Notes under the pieces: model-generated | Told to the model about the DNA's origin: nothing | Databases searched by the model: none | The model's input: the letters and a program-made list of their open reading frames with translations, nothing else | Part shown: positions 1-9,719 of the stretch, piece by piece | How the letters are laid out: the number at the start of each line of letters is the position of its first letter | How positions within the stretch are numbered: the stretch's first letter is position 1 | Made by a program: the position numbers and the translations under genes | DNA from: Funneliformis mosseae | Lineage: Eukaryota > Glomeromycota > Glomeromycetes > Glomerales > Glomeraceae | NCBI GenBank assembly: GCA_910592005.1 | Contig: CAJVPP010003161.1 | Span: 1-12,439, forward strand | Reading direction: 5' to 3' | DNA length: 12,439 nucleotides

Positions 1-280
1 GACAAGCTCTATGGTTGAAGTGAGCCCTCTATCCAAAGGTGATGGTACCCAATAAGGTCTAGTGAGCTTTGTGACATGGGAATAACTTGTTACAATGTGG
101 TCTATACTAGATGGCAACCGTACAGGGATGTGCTTCTAAGCAGATTGCCGTACCCCTTAATCGGGATCGGAGACTTAAAGAGATTACTTAACGCGGGATC
201 AAACTTGTCCTACTTAGGATATGCCCTCTACTAACTCTCTAGCTAGCGCACATTAATAGTAAAAAAAAAAAAAAAAAAAA
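1..280 (+). mobile_element. 3' end of a poly(A)-tailed retroelement (LINE 3' UTR or SINE), 5' part outside the window
   Basis: The first 260 bases have far more G and C than the rest of the window and end in an uninterrupted run of 20 A (261-280), after which the sequence drops at once to AT-rich DNA. That is the structure left by target-primed reverse transcription of a non-LTR element or a SINE. One frame stays open from base 2 to a TAA at 50-52, so the first 50 bases could be the end of a coding region, but this is too short to judge. The rest has stops in all frames. I recall similar 3' tails on LINEs of Rhizophagus, without being able to check. A target-site duplication cannot be tested because the 5' end is missing. 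The higher GC suggests a younger insertion than the DNA to its right. Confidence 0.6.
261..280 (+). repeat. Poly(A) tract closing the retroelement
   Basis: Twenty consecutive A residues lie exactly at the composition boundary. This is read as the reverse-transcribed poly(A) tail of the element to the left. The bases just after it (281 onward) would be the downstream target-site copy. Confidence 0.7.
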
Positions 281-380
281 TCATTTTTGCACATCAATTT
301 TAGGTGTAACAGTAGTTACAATTGTAATTTTTAAGTTAATATTAAATAATATTATAAAATTAGATATAAATATTTTAAAA

Positions 381-1688
381 ATGTAACTAGTTATTAAAGA
401 CTAGTTTAATATTAATGAAAATAATAAAGACAAAATAGTTTTTGAAACAAAAACTTTTGAATTTAATGAAGTAGATATACGGATCTAATAGTAATAGTAA
501 TTTTAGTAAATTTGAAAGTTAATTTGAAAATGAAAATAAAGAGAATAAAAACAATAAAGAACATGATATTATTATTAAGCAAAAAAGACAAAAAATTTAA
601 CTTTTTGTGTATTAATTAATAAAATCAAAGGAAAAATTCAAAAGTGTAAAAATACAAAAAGTTTTTGAATATTATGATAATTAGTTAAAATATGATAAAT
701 AGGTAGTAAAAAAATTTTAAAAGTAGGTGAATTCTTGAAAAAGTTTGAGATATGCAATTATCACTTTAACTATGATCAGAATAAATTACATGATTCAAAA
801 ATTAAACAAACATCATTTACAACAAATAGTATTTTTTATAGGTGAAGGTGTTTTTTTTGTGAAAAACTTTTTTTATTTTTTTAGTTGAGGTGATGGTTGC
901 TCAAAGCATTCTAGAAAATTATTTAAAAAAAATATACAAATTGAATAGACAATTTACATGTCTTATACTTGAAGATTGTAATCTAATTTGTGAACTAGCC
1001 TTTATAGATATTAAAAATTTACGTTACATTTGTTCAAAATATTATGAATAGGTACTTTCATATAAAATCTGACAAAGATAAAGTATTAAAAACTTGCTTT
1101 CATAATCAAAATGTTAAAAAAAATTTAGAAATAATTGTATATTAGTTGTTTTATATTAAAAATAATAAATAAATACAGAAAGTCAATTATCTTCTAATAC
1201 ACCTCTAACACTATTAAAACTTTCTACTTTTTTTATGATTCAGACATTAACACATTTGAATCGCATTCCAATTTATCCTAATAAAATAGAATTTAAAGAA
1301 AAAGATTTGATAAATTTGAAAAAATAACTGGTAATAAATTATGGCAATCATACAAATACTTAAAAGCAAATCAAAGTAATCTTCAATCACCAACTAGTAT
1401 TACTAAATATATTGAAGCATTTTCTAAATTTTTAAAAGTATTTTTGAAAAAATGTTTTTATAATTAGAATCAAAAAAAATAAATCAATCTAATCAAAAAA
1501 AAATATTATAAAACAAACTTTTAAGACAATCCAATCTTCAAAAAATAAATAAATCCATTTTCTTTTTACTTTCAATACTAGTAGGGTTCATTTTTTTTTA
1601 TTTTAATCTTTGGCTTTCTATTATATTAGCATTAATAGGAGGATTTTTACATGATTGGCTGATTATATTACACAAATTTTGTAATTGA
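381..1688 (+). pseudogene. Decayed gene: zinc-binding N-terminal half, paired hydrophobic C-terminal segments
   Basis: No intact reading frame survives, but protein-like sequence runs through the region with at least five frame changes. A possible start is the ATG at 381. A charged Asn/Lys/Glu-rich part (487-707) is followed, after a 7-A run at 708-714, by a Cys-x2-His pair with a HFNYDQ motif (about 753-780) and a Cys-x2-Cys pair (849-860). More cysteines follow in the frame 950-1048 (TCLILEDC, ICSKYYE). This suggests a multi-cysteine zinc-binding domain. After a linker, 1297-1464 is open for 56 codons. The last stretch, 1521-1688, is open for 55 codons; from 1557 it reads as two hydrophobic helices around YFNLW and ends in a TGA. 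The stop at 843-845 sits where Trp fits (YR*RCFFC), and most TAA/TAG fit Gln. The zinc part weakly resembles a protein family I recall from Rhizophagus. Function unknown; probably part of a mobile element. Confidence 0.55.
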
Positions 1689-1860
1689 TATTATAAATAT
1701 TTATACATATCACATAATATATAATAACTATTATGTTATATTTAAGCTATTTAATTTTATATATTAAATTAAAAATACTAAAAATAAAAAGAGTAGTTTA
1801 ATTTATTAATTTTATATAAAAAAAGAAAATTGTAAAATATTTTTATTGCTATTAAAATTT

Positions 1861-4622
1861 TTATAATGCCTCTTCTAATGCATTTGTTACATATTTTACT
1901 AATTCTCTTTTATTATCATTATCACAAAGAATATTATTTTCTAGTTCGATAACCTATTCTTTTTGTTTTTTATCTAAATTTCATAAAGATTGTAGTAAGG
2001 ATTGAATATTTTCATCAACACTATTACGTAAAAATAAAAAACAATGTAAACATTTAAACCTATTATTGCTGTAATAAGATCTATAATATGTATAATCACA
2101 AGCTAAAACTTTGATATGATTGTCTGTATTAATAAATGAAAAAATTAAACAATTAAATTCATCATAGTAATGAAGCTGACATGGTTTATGTGTGATATTG
2201 AAACTTAAGGAAAGATGGTATAATTGTGCTTTCAGCATTTTTATTGCAACTAAGATAATATTAATACTCTTCTTTAGGCTAGATTTATCTATAATAAAAA
2301 TAATATTAATGAATTATGATAAAAAAAGTGCATACAAATTTCTAAAAATATTGCAATAGAAAATAAGCACTTTTCTTTATTAAAGCTATTATATCTTGTG
2401 CAAAATACTCATATACCACCTATGTAGATATATATGCAAAATTTTTTCTAAATCTACTGTCATCCAAACATAACTAATTAATAAGGTATCTATATTTAAT
2501 AATTTGTTATGCCTTTGTATATTTCTGTATACTCTTACGTAAAAAACTGTAAAATATTTCTATGGTTGAATCTAAGAACTTTGAAAGTTCAGCTTTTATA
2601 ATTTTTAGAATTGGATGATTGTTTAACTCTCAATAGAAAATATTGAAAAGAAATATTAATGACATCTTAGTATAGTTTTTACAATAGAATCTAAGGAATA
2701 ATATCTAAATACAAAATAAGCTTCTAAATAAGCATTAAAATTGTCTAATCAGAAAAACATAGCATAAATATCTAGTACAAATGGAATCATATTATCAAGA
2801 AGATCTTTAAGTGCAAGATATTTAGCATTCTTATACAAAGGTTTAAATTTCATTTTAATAGTTATAGAAATCTCTTGTCAAACATTGCGAAAAATCTCTA
2901 AAAGTAGGTTAATACATTAGGTTTAGGCTTTTGTGCAAGTTTCTTATTTTTTCCAAAATATGTGTATATAGTTGAGAAAAAAGGTTGATATTGAAGGAAA
3001 ACCAATTCTCAGCTATTTAACAAAATATGCAAAGGACCTATAATAGGAAAAAAATAAAATATCATTAGTAATATTTGATGAATCATGATAATATAAGTAA
3101 TGTGAAATAGCTATTTTAAGATAAATCTGTTCAGGTCAATTAGTGACAATAGAAATAATATTTCCTTACTGAATATACTGCTGCATAAATGAAATGTTCA
3201 CAATAATATTAATAGCTCTAATGTATGCATTTATAGAATGAAGGTCATTTTCCTGTAAATCTATAAGAATAACATCTTTCATCAAACAAACATTTCATTT
3301 TTCCTTTATTCTAACATCATAACTATATACAGTTAGCTTTTCTAGTCTTTTATAATTGTTAACTATATAAAATTCTAAATGCTGATTATGTAAAAGACCA
3401 TAAAGACTTATAAACTTATTTTTCATATTAATTTTAATTAAATCGACATCAACTAGTATAGGATTATATATATTCATCTTTGAAATTACATGTTATGTCA
3501 TAATTGGATTCACCAGAATTGTTCCTAAATGAATAATAGTTGATGTAGTAGTTGTATTCAGCATTCATTTCATATAAATGCTATATTAATTGTCGATATT
3601 TAATACTATTGCATTTCTCATACATTCAGCAAATGCTAAATTGACAGTCTTAGCATATTTTTTAGATATTATTACCTTATATCAAGAAACTATGTGAGAA
3701 ATTATAGTCATACCTAAATTAATAAGGGTGTTTATAGAAGCGTCAGAAACATCCATGAAATCTAAATACATTACTAAGTCCCTTTAACATTATTAACAAA
3801 TTTGTTCTGAATCTCACAGAGAAAGTAACATACAAACAGAAGCTATTTTTTACCTGTACTTGTGAATCTCTATTTTTTGAAGAAGAATTAGATGATAAAT
3901 ATAATTCATCAAAAAAAAAACTTCAAATTTGCATTCTTTTCTTCTATAACTTTGCAAAACTCATCATATAAATATAAAGTTAGTTTTTTTCCCTATTTTC
4001 ACGATTATATAAAATATTAGTCATTATTTCTATTACTTTAAAGAATTCTATTATAATAGTTTAAGCAGATTATATCTTTATTTGTATATAATTTAGCAAA
4101 GTTTTATTGGTTTGATCTTTCACAATAATATACTCAGTTATCTTTTTCCATTTTATTAACTTTTGGCTTTAGCATATTGTAATTACATATGGTTCAGTAT
4201 TTATACTTGCCTTTTAAGTAAATACCTTTAAAATTAGGATTATTTTAGGATTATTTTGCATAGCAAATATTAATACACCTTCAAAACTAAAAGAAATTTT
4301 TTTTCATATTTTTTATATGTGAAATGTTACATTCTCAAAAAGTACTCTAAACTGTATAAATTTAATTGAATATGATCAACTAATCACGTAAAAGTCTTCC
4401 TATGATATTAGTATTCCTATATAGAAGACCAAAATTAATTTTTTTGCTCTATTCATTATTGACAAAATGTTCAATAATTAGACATACAAATTGTTATAAG
4501 AAATAGTTAAAAAAGGTAAGAATGCAAAATATTGATTCTACAAAATGATTAATAAAAGAAAATAATATATTTAACTTAGCTATTATCAATAATATAGACT
4601 TTAAAGAAATATTAGTTTTAGT
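1861..4622 (-). pseudogene. Decayed large gene of a Glomeromycotina-expanded, probably transposon-encoded family
   Basis: Read on the minus strand, protein-like sequence runs from about 4560 (perhaps 4622) down to a TAA at 1861-1863, roughly 850-900 codons, with several frameshifts. Long single-frame stretches include 3477-2580 and 2238-1981. Recognisable pieces in order are: an N-terminal part (GLLYRNTNIIGRLLRD, about 4440-4390); CYFLCEIQNKFVNN (about 3825-3790); LGTILVNPI (about 3525-3500); ILIDLQENDLHSINAYIRA (about 3260-3205); DLLDNMIPFVLDIYA (about 2810-2765); and a Cys-x2-His then Cys-x2-Cys tail (RFKCLHC, about 2060-2040). The last piece ends in an acidic helix. I recall this combination as a large repeated family in Rhizophagus and Gigaspora; its biochemical role is not established here. 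Stops at 3295-3297, 3136-3138 and 2878-2880 are TGA at positions where relatives, as I remember them, have Trp. Most TAA/TAG fit Gln. It converges with the gene to its left and diverges from the one to its right. Confidence 0.7.
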
Positions 4623-4690
4623 TTAGTTTTAGTAATATTTATGATGTAATGTGTGAAACATCACATATAAACTTTAAAAATAGTATTTTA
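4623..4690. promoter_or_regulatory. Short shared upstream region of two divergent decayed genes
   Basis: Decayed coding sequence on the minus strand can be followed up to about 4600, and on the plus strand clear coding sequence starts near 4692, with a possible ATG at 4641. Both 5' ends therefore face each other across less than about 100 bp. Any promoter for the pair would have to lie here or inside the coding parts. The sequence contains an A/T-rich stretch and a small imperfect palindrome (gtgaaacatcac, 4652-4663), but no element I can name. Confidence 0.3.
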
Positions 4691-6387
4691 ATCAATATTA
4701 CCCATATCTATTAATGAAACATACGAAGAAATTAGAGAATTAGATGCAGATACTCTTCTTTTTAGAATGATAATGGGAATGCGTATAATGTAAAATAAAA
4801 TAGATGATATTTTTGAAAATTTTAAACAAATGAGAGTAGAAATATAAGTTATAATAAAATTTAGATATTGAGACAATTGAAAGGAAATTATTAAACAATG
4901 TGATTTTGGTTATTTAATTTTACACCCTAATGTAGTTATTTTAATACTTACTAATTTTCTAAATAATGATAGTAAAATTTTTTGTATTACACAAATGTAT
5001 AAAGAAGAGTTTTTATTAAATAATAATAGGTATCTAATATTTGTGCAGATGAAGCTATCTTTAGAAGATTAATTAAAGTATATACTCAATGGGAAAAAAT
5101 AGACCTATATTAGGTCAATAGCATACTTTGAGAGACATGCTTAATATTGTACTTACTATTTTTTAAACTATGGGATCTTTTATTTAGCTACAGCTATTAG
5201 TATTCGATTTTTAAACAAGTTTCAAACTATTATTGATTATAAGTCAACAAGAAGAGTATTAAAATTAATATAGGTCATTACTGGAGTAGCAATTCATATT
5301 TATACAAAAAAGAATATTAGTATTGAAGAAATTTTAACTTTACCAATAGATGAAAATTTATGTATCAAAGCTTGGTATTTTTATTATAAATATTTTACTA
5401 TGTGTAAAAGTCATCTTATTAGAATACATATTGAAAATTATGAATTACAATGTGATAGTCTAACAGCTTTTGCTCCCCTTTTTTTAGCTGCAGAAAAAAT
5501 AACTATACAACTTTTGTAGCTCACTTTCTATCAATTCTTAAGAAATATTCCAATTTAGAAATAAAACTCCAACATTATGCTTTTATTAATTTGGCAAAAA
5601 AGATCATTATCTAGCATTTGATGAAGTTTTAGAAATACATAAAATCAGATATATTAAACAAAAATATAATTAAAAATGTTATTCATTAAGAAAATTTAAA
5701 TCTTCAAATTAAAGCTACCTAAGAAGAAAGAGAAAGAATTAATACATTATTAAACAAGTTTTTGGATCTATATAATTATAATAGAAAATATCATAAGGTA
5801 AATAATTGAATTGATCTTTTATAGAAATTAATAGAAGATTTAGTTAAGGTATTTCAAATGGATAATTATACAGAACATGAACTTTTCAAAAAAAATCCAC
5901 CTTTACAATTAATCTCAGAAGGATTAGAAAAATTAAATAATGCTTATAAAGAAGGACTATAAAGGATAAAAGATATATATCACTAAGAGATTATTAAAAC
6001 TGAAAGAATAAATACAAAGGAAAGATGTCATTTGAAAATAATTAAAACTGATATAGATCAATTGCAAAATCTTCACAAAAAAGAAAAGCTTCAGAAGAAA
6101 ATAATAAAATTACATTTCGTAAGATTTTTAAAGTTTTTCAATTAAGCAATAAAAATTCAAATGAATAATCAAATACTTCAAATAATGAAAACTCTGTTCC
6201 TAAATGTTTAAAAACAGCTACAATAGATGAAGAGAAAGAAATATTAAATACTATATTACTTAAAAATACAATACCAATAGAAGAAGAAATTAATAATATT
6301 TTAAAAATGTTATCATTTGTATAGAATAATTAAAGAGTTAAGCATTATTATAATAATAATAAAAAAAAGAAAATCAATAATAATTAA
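4641..6387 (+). pseudogene. Decayed large gene, second Glomeromycotina-expanded family, probably transposon-encoded
   Basis: Protein-like sequence runs to a TAA at 6385-6387, about 580 codons with several frameshifts. In order: an N-terminal helix (EIRELDADTLLFRMIMGMRI, about 4727-4788); FGYLILHPNVVILILTNFL (about 4904-4960); a YTQWEKIRPILGQ motif (about 5080-5118); YLATAISIRFLNKF then GVAIHIYTKKNISIEEIL; a LTAFAPLFLAAEK block (about 5460-5500); HYLAFDEVLEIH; QMDNYTEHELF (about 5857-5889); and a basic, NLS-like KKRKASEEN (about 6080-6105). Relatives as I recall them in Rhizophagus keep these blocks in this order, which supports the call. Stops at 4869-4871, 4878-4880 (TGA) and 5119-5121, 5271-5273, 5822-5824 (TAG) fall at Trp positions. 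Those at 5720-5722 and 5984-5986 (TAA) fall at Gln positions. One missing base near 5175-5185 shifts the frame inside a T/A run. Biochemical function is not known to me. Confidence 0.7.
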
Positions 6388-7314
6388 AATAAATTTCACA
6401 ATTATTATATAAAATTAAAAATTTGACTTAACATTAAAACTTCTGATTAAATTACTTTTTATAGCCTAATTTTATTTAAAAAGAATATGTTTATTTATCT
6501 ATTCCAATAAAAAATAAGTTTATAAAACTTCTAATTCAGAAGGATCTTGAGCAAAAAAAACAAAATAGTACTATAAAGTTTATTATATAATAACCTTTAA
6601 TTTTAGATAACAATATATAAAAAAAATTATAAAAATTATAAAAATAAAAGTTAAAAAACAGTTCTTTAATAATATTATTTAAATAAAATTCATTTTAAAG
6701 TGAGTTATTATATATGTGAAGTTTTTGATTTAATGTTACATAAAATTTTATCATTAGTAAATTAGTGTAATGTGAATTTGTTTAGTGATTGTTAATATAA
6801 TATATGTAATTAATTAAACTTTATAATTTTTATTATTTCTTATTTTTTTTATTTTCTTTAAGTACTTTGATTTAATAGATTTAAAAGGTATAATTTATCT
6901 TTTACACAATAATAGTAAAATAAAAATAGGATATTAGAATAAAATTTAAAATAGTATTCAAAAAAGGTTTTAATATTTTTTTAACTTAATTACTACTATT
7001 GATTATAAGTATTAATTTTAGAATTTATATCAATTTAGCTGTTTTTCTTGCTATTTAATATTCTAGTATCTAATTTAGCATGAATTATCTTACTAAATAG
7101 CATGAATTATACTGTATCTTTTAGTATTTTTAGCTTATTTAAAACTTAAACAGAATATCAAAAAATACCATTTTATTTAGGTTTGAAATGACATAATATT
7201 AGGAAGTTTTAAGTTAATTTTATAGAATTTTTGCAAACTCTTATTATATACTAATTTTTGTAATATACTAAATTAATTCTAAAAGTGATTCAAAAGTATA
7301 AACAAAAGTTATAA
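6388..7314. other. AT-rich stretch with no recognisable gene
   Basis: Short A and T runs dominate, and stops of all three kinds occur in every frame. I find no protein-like stretch, RNA gene or clear inverted repeat. If the three decayed genes to the left belong to one element, its right terminus should lie somewhere in here, but no terminal repeat matching the DNA just after base 280 is visible by eye. Confidence 0.5.
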
Positions 7315-7960
7315 AGTCTAACCTTTAAATACTAATATACTAAGATTCACTTTTATGAAGACAAATTTAAATGTTATCAAATTTAAAATTTAAGAATTAT
7401 TGAATCTATTCTAATATACTAATATATTTTGTTATATAGAAAACAATTCCAAAGATAAATTCTTTAAACAAATATTAAGATAAAAAATAGATATCAGATT
7501 TTAAATCAAAGCTGTTTAGATCATCTTTTAACATATTTCATTTTTCATTATATAAGAAAATATTCTAGAACTAATTCTTTTAAAAAACTAGAATAAAAAA
7601 TTACATCTTTAAAGTATACATATATTAAGTCTCATCTCTAAGTTTTATCTTAAAGATAAATATATACTATATCTCACTTTTAAGTCTAACTTTTAAATAT
7701 ACATACATTAAATTTCACCTCTAAGTCTCATCCCTAAAGTAAACATATACAGAGATCCTAAAAGACTATATTTGCTAAGTCTTACTTTTAAGTTTCACTT
7801 TTAAAGTAAAAAAAATTAAACTTCTAAAAAATATATATGTTAAATCTAAATTTTAGAAATATATGTTAAGTCTTACTTTTAAATAAACATATGTAAAGAG
7901 ATTCTAAAGGAATCACATCAACTAAGTCTTACCTTTAAATAAATTAGAATATTCAAGATC
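7315..7960 (+). repeat. Decayed tandem repeat, unit about 54-56 bp
   Basis: The start of the unit, AAGTCT(T/C)AC(T/C)TTTAAA, recurs at 7627, 7682, 7723, 7777, 7868 and 7924, with an earlier copy at 7315. Two well-preserved units, 7723-7776 and 7868-7923, share the order: AAGTCT block, then AAACATATA/G, then AGAGAT(C/T)CTAAA, then a T-rich end with GCT or ACT before the next AAGTCT. Spacing of 54-56 bp between several starts points to tandem origin; spacings of 41 and 91 indicate deletions and degraded copies. Copies differ mostly by C/T and A/G. No gene is seen within it. Role unknown; it may be a minisatellite or the internal repeat of a terminal region of a mobile element. Confidence 0.6.
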
Positions 7961-8199
7961 TGATCCCTTTGAAATCTCTAATTTCAAACCTTATTCTATA
8001 ATTTATTATAATATTATTTTATATAATAACCGCTGATATATAAAGCATATCAATCATAAGTAATAGTAATAGATTTACTATAATTAATACAAGATTAATG
8101 CTTCTTAGTCTTATAATAATTTTGATATTTCTCAAGTCAAGTGTAGGCTTTATTATAAATTTTATTAGAATTATGAAGATAGTTACAAATATAAGAAAT

Positions 8200-8703
8200 T
8201 TTTATTTTAAAAAATTTTAATTAAACAAAATTTTATATTATATAGAAAAGAGCTTAACAAATATACTTTTACAATAAATACATAAATTTAATTAATTAAA
8301 TTAAATTTACTATACAGAAAATTAAAAAGATTTTACTCAATATAGTTAAAGTTAAATTATATTATAGAAAATTAAAAGATAGAAAATTTATATAAAATTA
8401 TAAAGAAAAATTAAAAAATTACACTAGTCAGAAGATTTAAATAAATATATTCTAAAAAATGCAAAGAGAATATTTTTAATTAAGGATAAATATCATCAAA
8501 TTATAGATGATTACAAATCTTATTATAGCAAAGTTATAAAACTCTTAATACTATAATAAAGCTATATAAGTTATATTATAAATTAATTAAGAAATATTTT
8601 ATTATAGAAGAATAAGTTGATGAAGAAGTAAAAGACTTTTTATCATCAATTTAATTTGTAAGTATCTATTGAGATAATAATTGAGCTTCTTTTATAATTT
8701 AAA
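8200..8703 (+). pseudogene. Decayed frame with coiled-coil character
   Basis: From about 8395 to 8700 one plus-strand frame reads as a helical, Lys/Leu/Ile/Gln-rich protein if TAA and TAG are taken as lost Gln codons. It contains SEDLNKYILKNAKRIFLIKD (about 8430-8488), YHQIIDDYKSYYSKVIKLLI (8492-8551) and KTFYHQFNL near 8628-8655. It may extend upstream to about 8200 in other frames. No catalytic motif is seen, and I do not recognise the family with certainty. It runs toward the end of the minus-strand integrase remnant, so the two converge with almost no gap. In DNA this AT-rich, frames that tolerate TAA/TAG look open by chance, so the coding call rests on the protein-like order of residues and is tentative. 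Confidence 0.35.
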
Positions 8704-9646
8704 TTTTTTTTTAACAAAAGATCTTTTTAGACCATTTTTTTCATTATCTATTAGTCAATATAAAACTGATTAATTTTTTTGTATCAGTAATTCTTTAATA
8801 TGATAAACTTAAGAAAACTAATTTATATTAGTTATATGTCTTCTTTTACCTTTTAATTCATCAAGATTAAGTAATATTTTACTAAGATAAACTAGGCTTA
8901 TTAAATCTAATAGGTTCTTTTCATAAATTAGAAACTTTAATAAAAATATATTTTTTTTTTAAGCATTAACAGAAGAAATACCTAAAAGTCAAGTTACAAA
9001 ATTATCAAGTTTTGAGAGTAGATAATCTTATTTTAACATCATCTTAAATAAAAACACCTACTTTTATAATATATGATTAAATCTCTTAACAATATCTATA
9101 GTTTTTTAGAATTAGCTAATTGAATTTTGATATTGTATCTATTTATTAATTTGATAATATTATCTTAAGATTCAACACTTTTATCTACTATTAAGACTTT
9201 AATTTTAGATAAATAATTAGATATACTCTAAAGTTAATTGTTTTTAAATTCTTTAACTATATTAGTAGAATCATGTTTATTAAAAAATATGTTCATTTAG
9301 TATAAATAGCAATATCTATACAATTAAATGCAAATTTATAAATTTTATTTCCAATTTAATCATAAGAAATATAACATAAATCAGCTTAAATAATTTTTAT
9401 AGATTAGTAATATTATTATAAGAAATATATTTAGACTAAAGCTTATAATTCGATATAAAGCCTATTTGTTTAAATAATTTTTTATCACAGTTAAAGTAAA
9501 TTTATAATTAGCTTTCTTACAAGCATTTCCTTTTTTTTCAGCAGTTTAATAATATCTTTCTGATTTTTAATACAATTTTTACAAAGCAAATTTCTGATCT
9601 AACTTTTGAGTTTTTAGAGGATTAATATAAATTAAGAGTTTTCTCA
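8702..9646 (-). pseudogene. Decayed retroviral-type (DDE) integrase
   Basis: The minus strand carries, in order: a zinc-binding half site Cys-x2-Cys (LLCKNCIKNQKDIIKLL, about 9590-9540); the first core Asp in IIQADLCYI, followed by KIYKFAFNCIDIAIYTK; the second core Asp in KVLIVDK (codon 9183-9185), the site of the usual DNG motif; and IVKRFN (9093-9076), where integrases have IVERFN, so the catalytic Glu is Lys here (codon 9085-9087). The C-terminal part has RRHITNIN, VYHIKELLIQKN, VLY*LIDN and GLKRSF, as in the C-terminal domain of Ty3-, Ginger- or Polinton-type integrases. Distance between the second Asp and the mutated Glu fits D-x35-E if a small deletion near 9095-9105 is allowed. TGA at 8755-8757 and 9293-9295 and TAG at 8818-8820 stand at likely Trp positions. 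At least two frameshifts are present. No reverse transcriptase or LTR is seen beside it. Confidence 0.72.
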
Positions 9647-9719
9647 TTTTAATTTTATTTTATAATCATAAAAAAAAATAGTATTTCATAAACTATATAT
9701 AAGGTAAAAAAACATATAA

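Noticed and set aside
12..205. Internal RNA polymerase III promoter of a tRNA-derived SINE (A-box-like TGGTTGAAGTG at 12-22)
   Set aside because: The only B-box-like sequence (GATCAAACT near 196-204) is imperfect and about 180 bases away, too far for a tRNA-like promoter.
316..327. Perfect 12-bp palindrome TTACAATTGTAA as an element terminus or operator
   Set aside because: Palindromes of this size are expected by chance in such AT-rich DNA, and no partner copy was found near the right side of the three-gene block.
1981..2238. Stand-alone small gene of 85 codons on the minus strand
   Set aside because: The same frame continues past its TGA for 39 codons with one TAG, and its upstream side continues the large decayed gene, so it is a fragment of that gene. 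The open piece at 3295-3477 is another fragment of it.
4688..4876. Open minus-strand frame of 62 codons
   Set aside because: It lies antisense to the decayed plus-strand gene 4641-6387, whose motifs are far more protein-like; it is a shadow.
7315..7960. CRISPR array
   Set aside because: Repeats and intervening sequence are both degenerate copies of one unit; there are no identical short repeats with unique spacers and no cas genes.
8770..9480. Plus-strand coding sequence
   Set aside because: Plus-strand readings looked partly protein-like when stops were ignored, but the minus strand gives ordered integrase motifs, which explain the region better.
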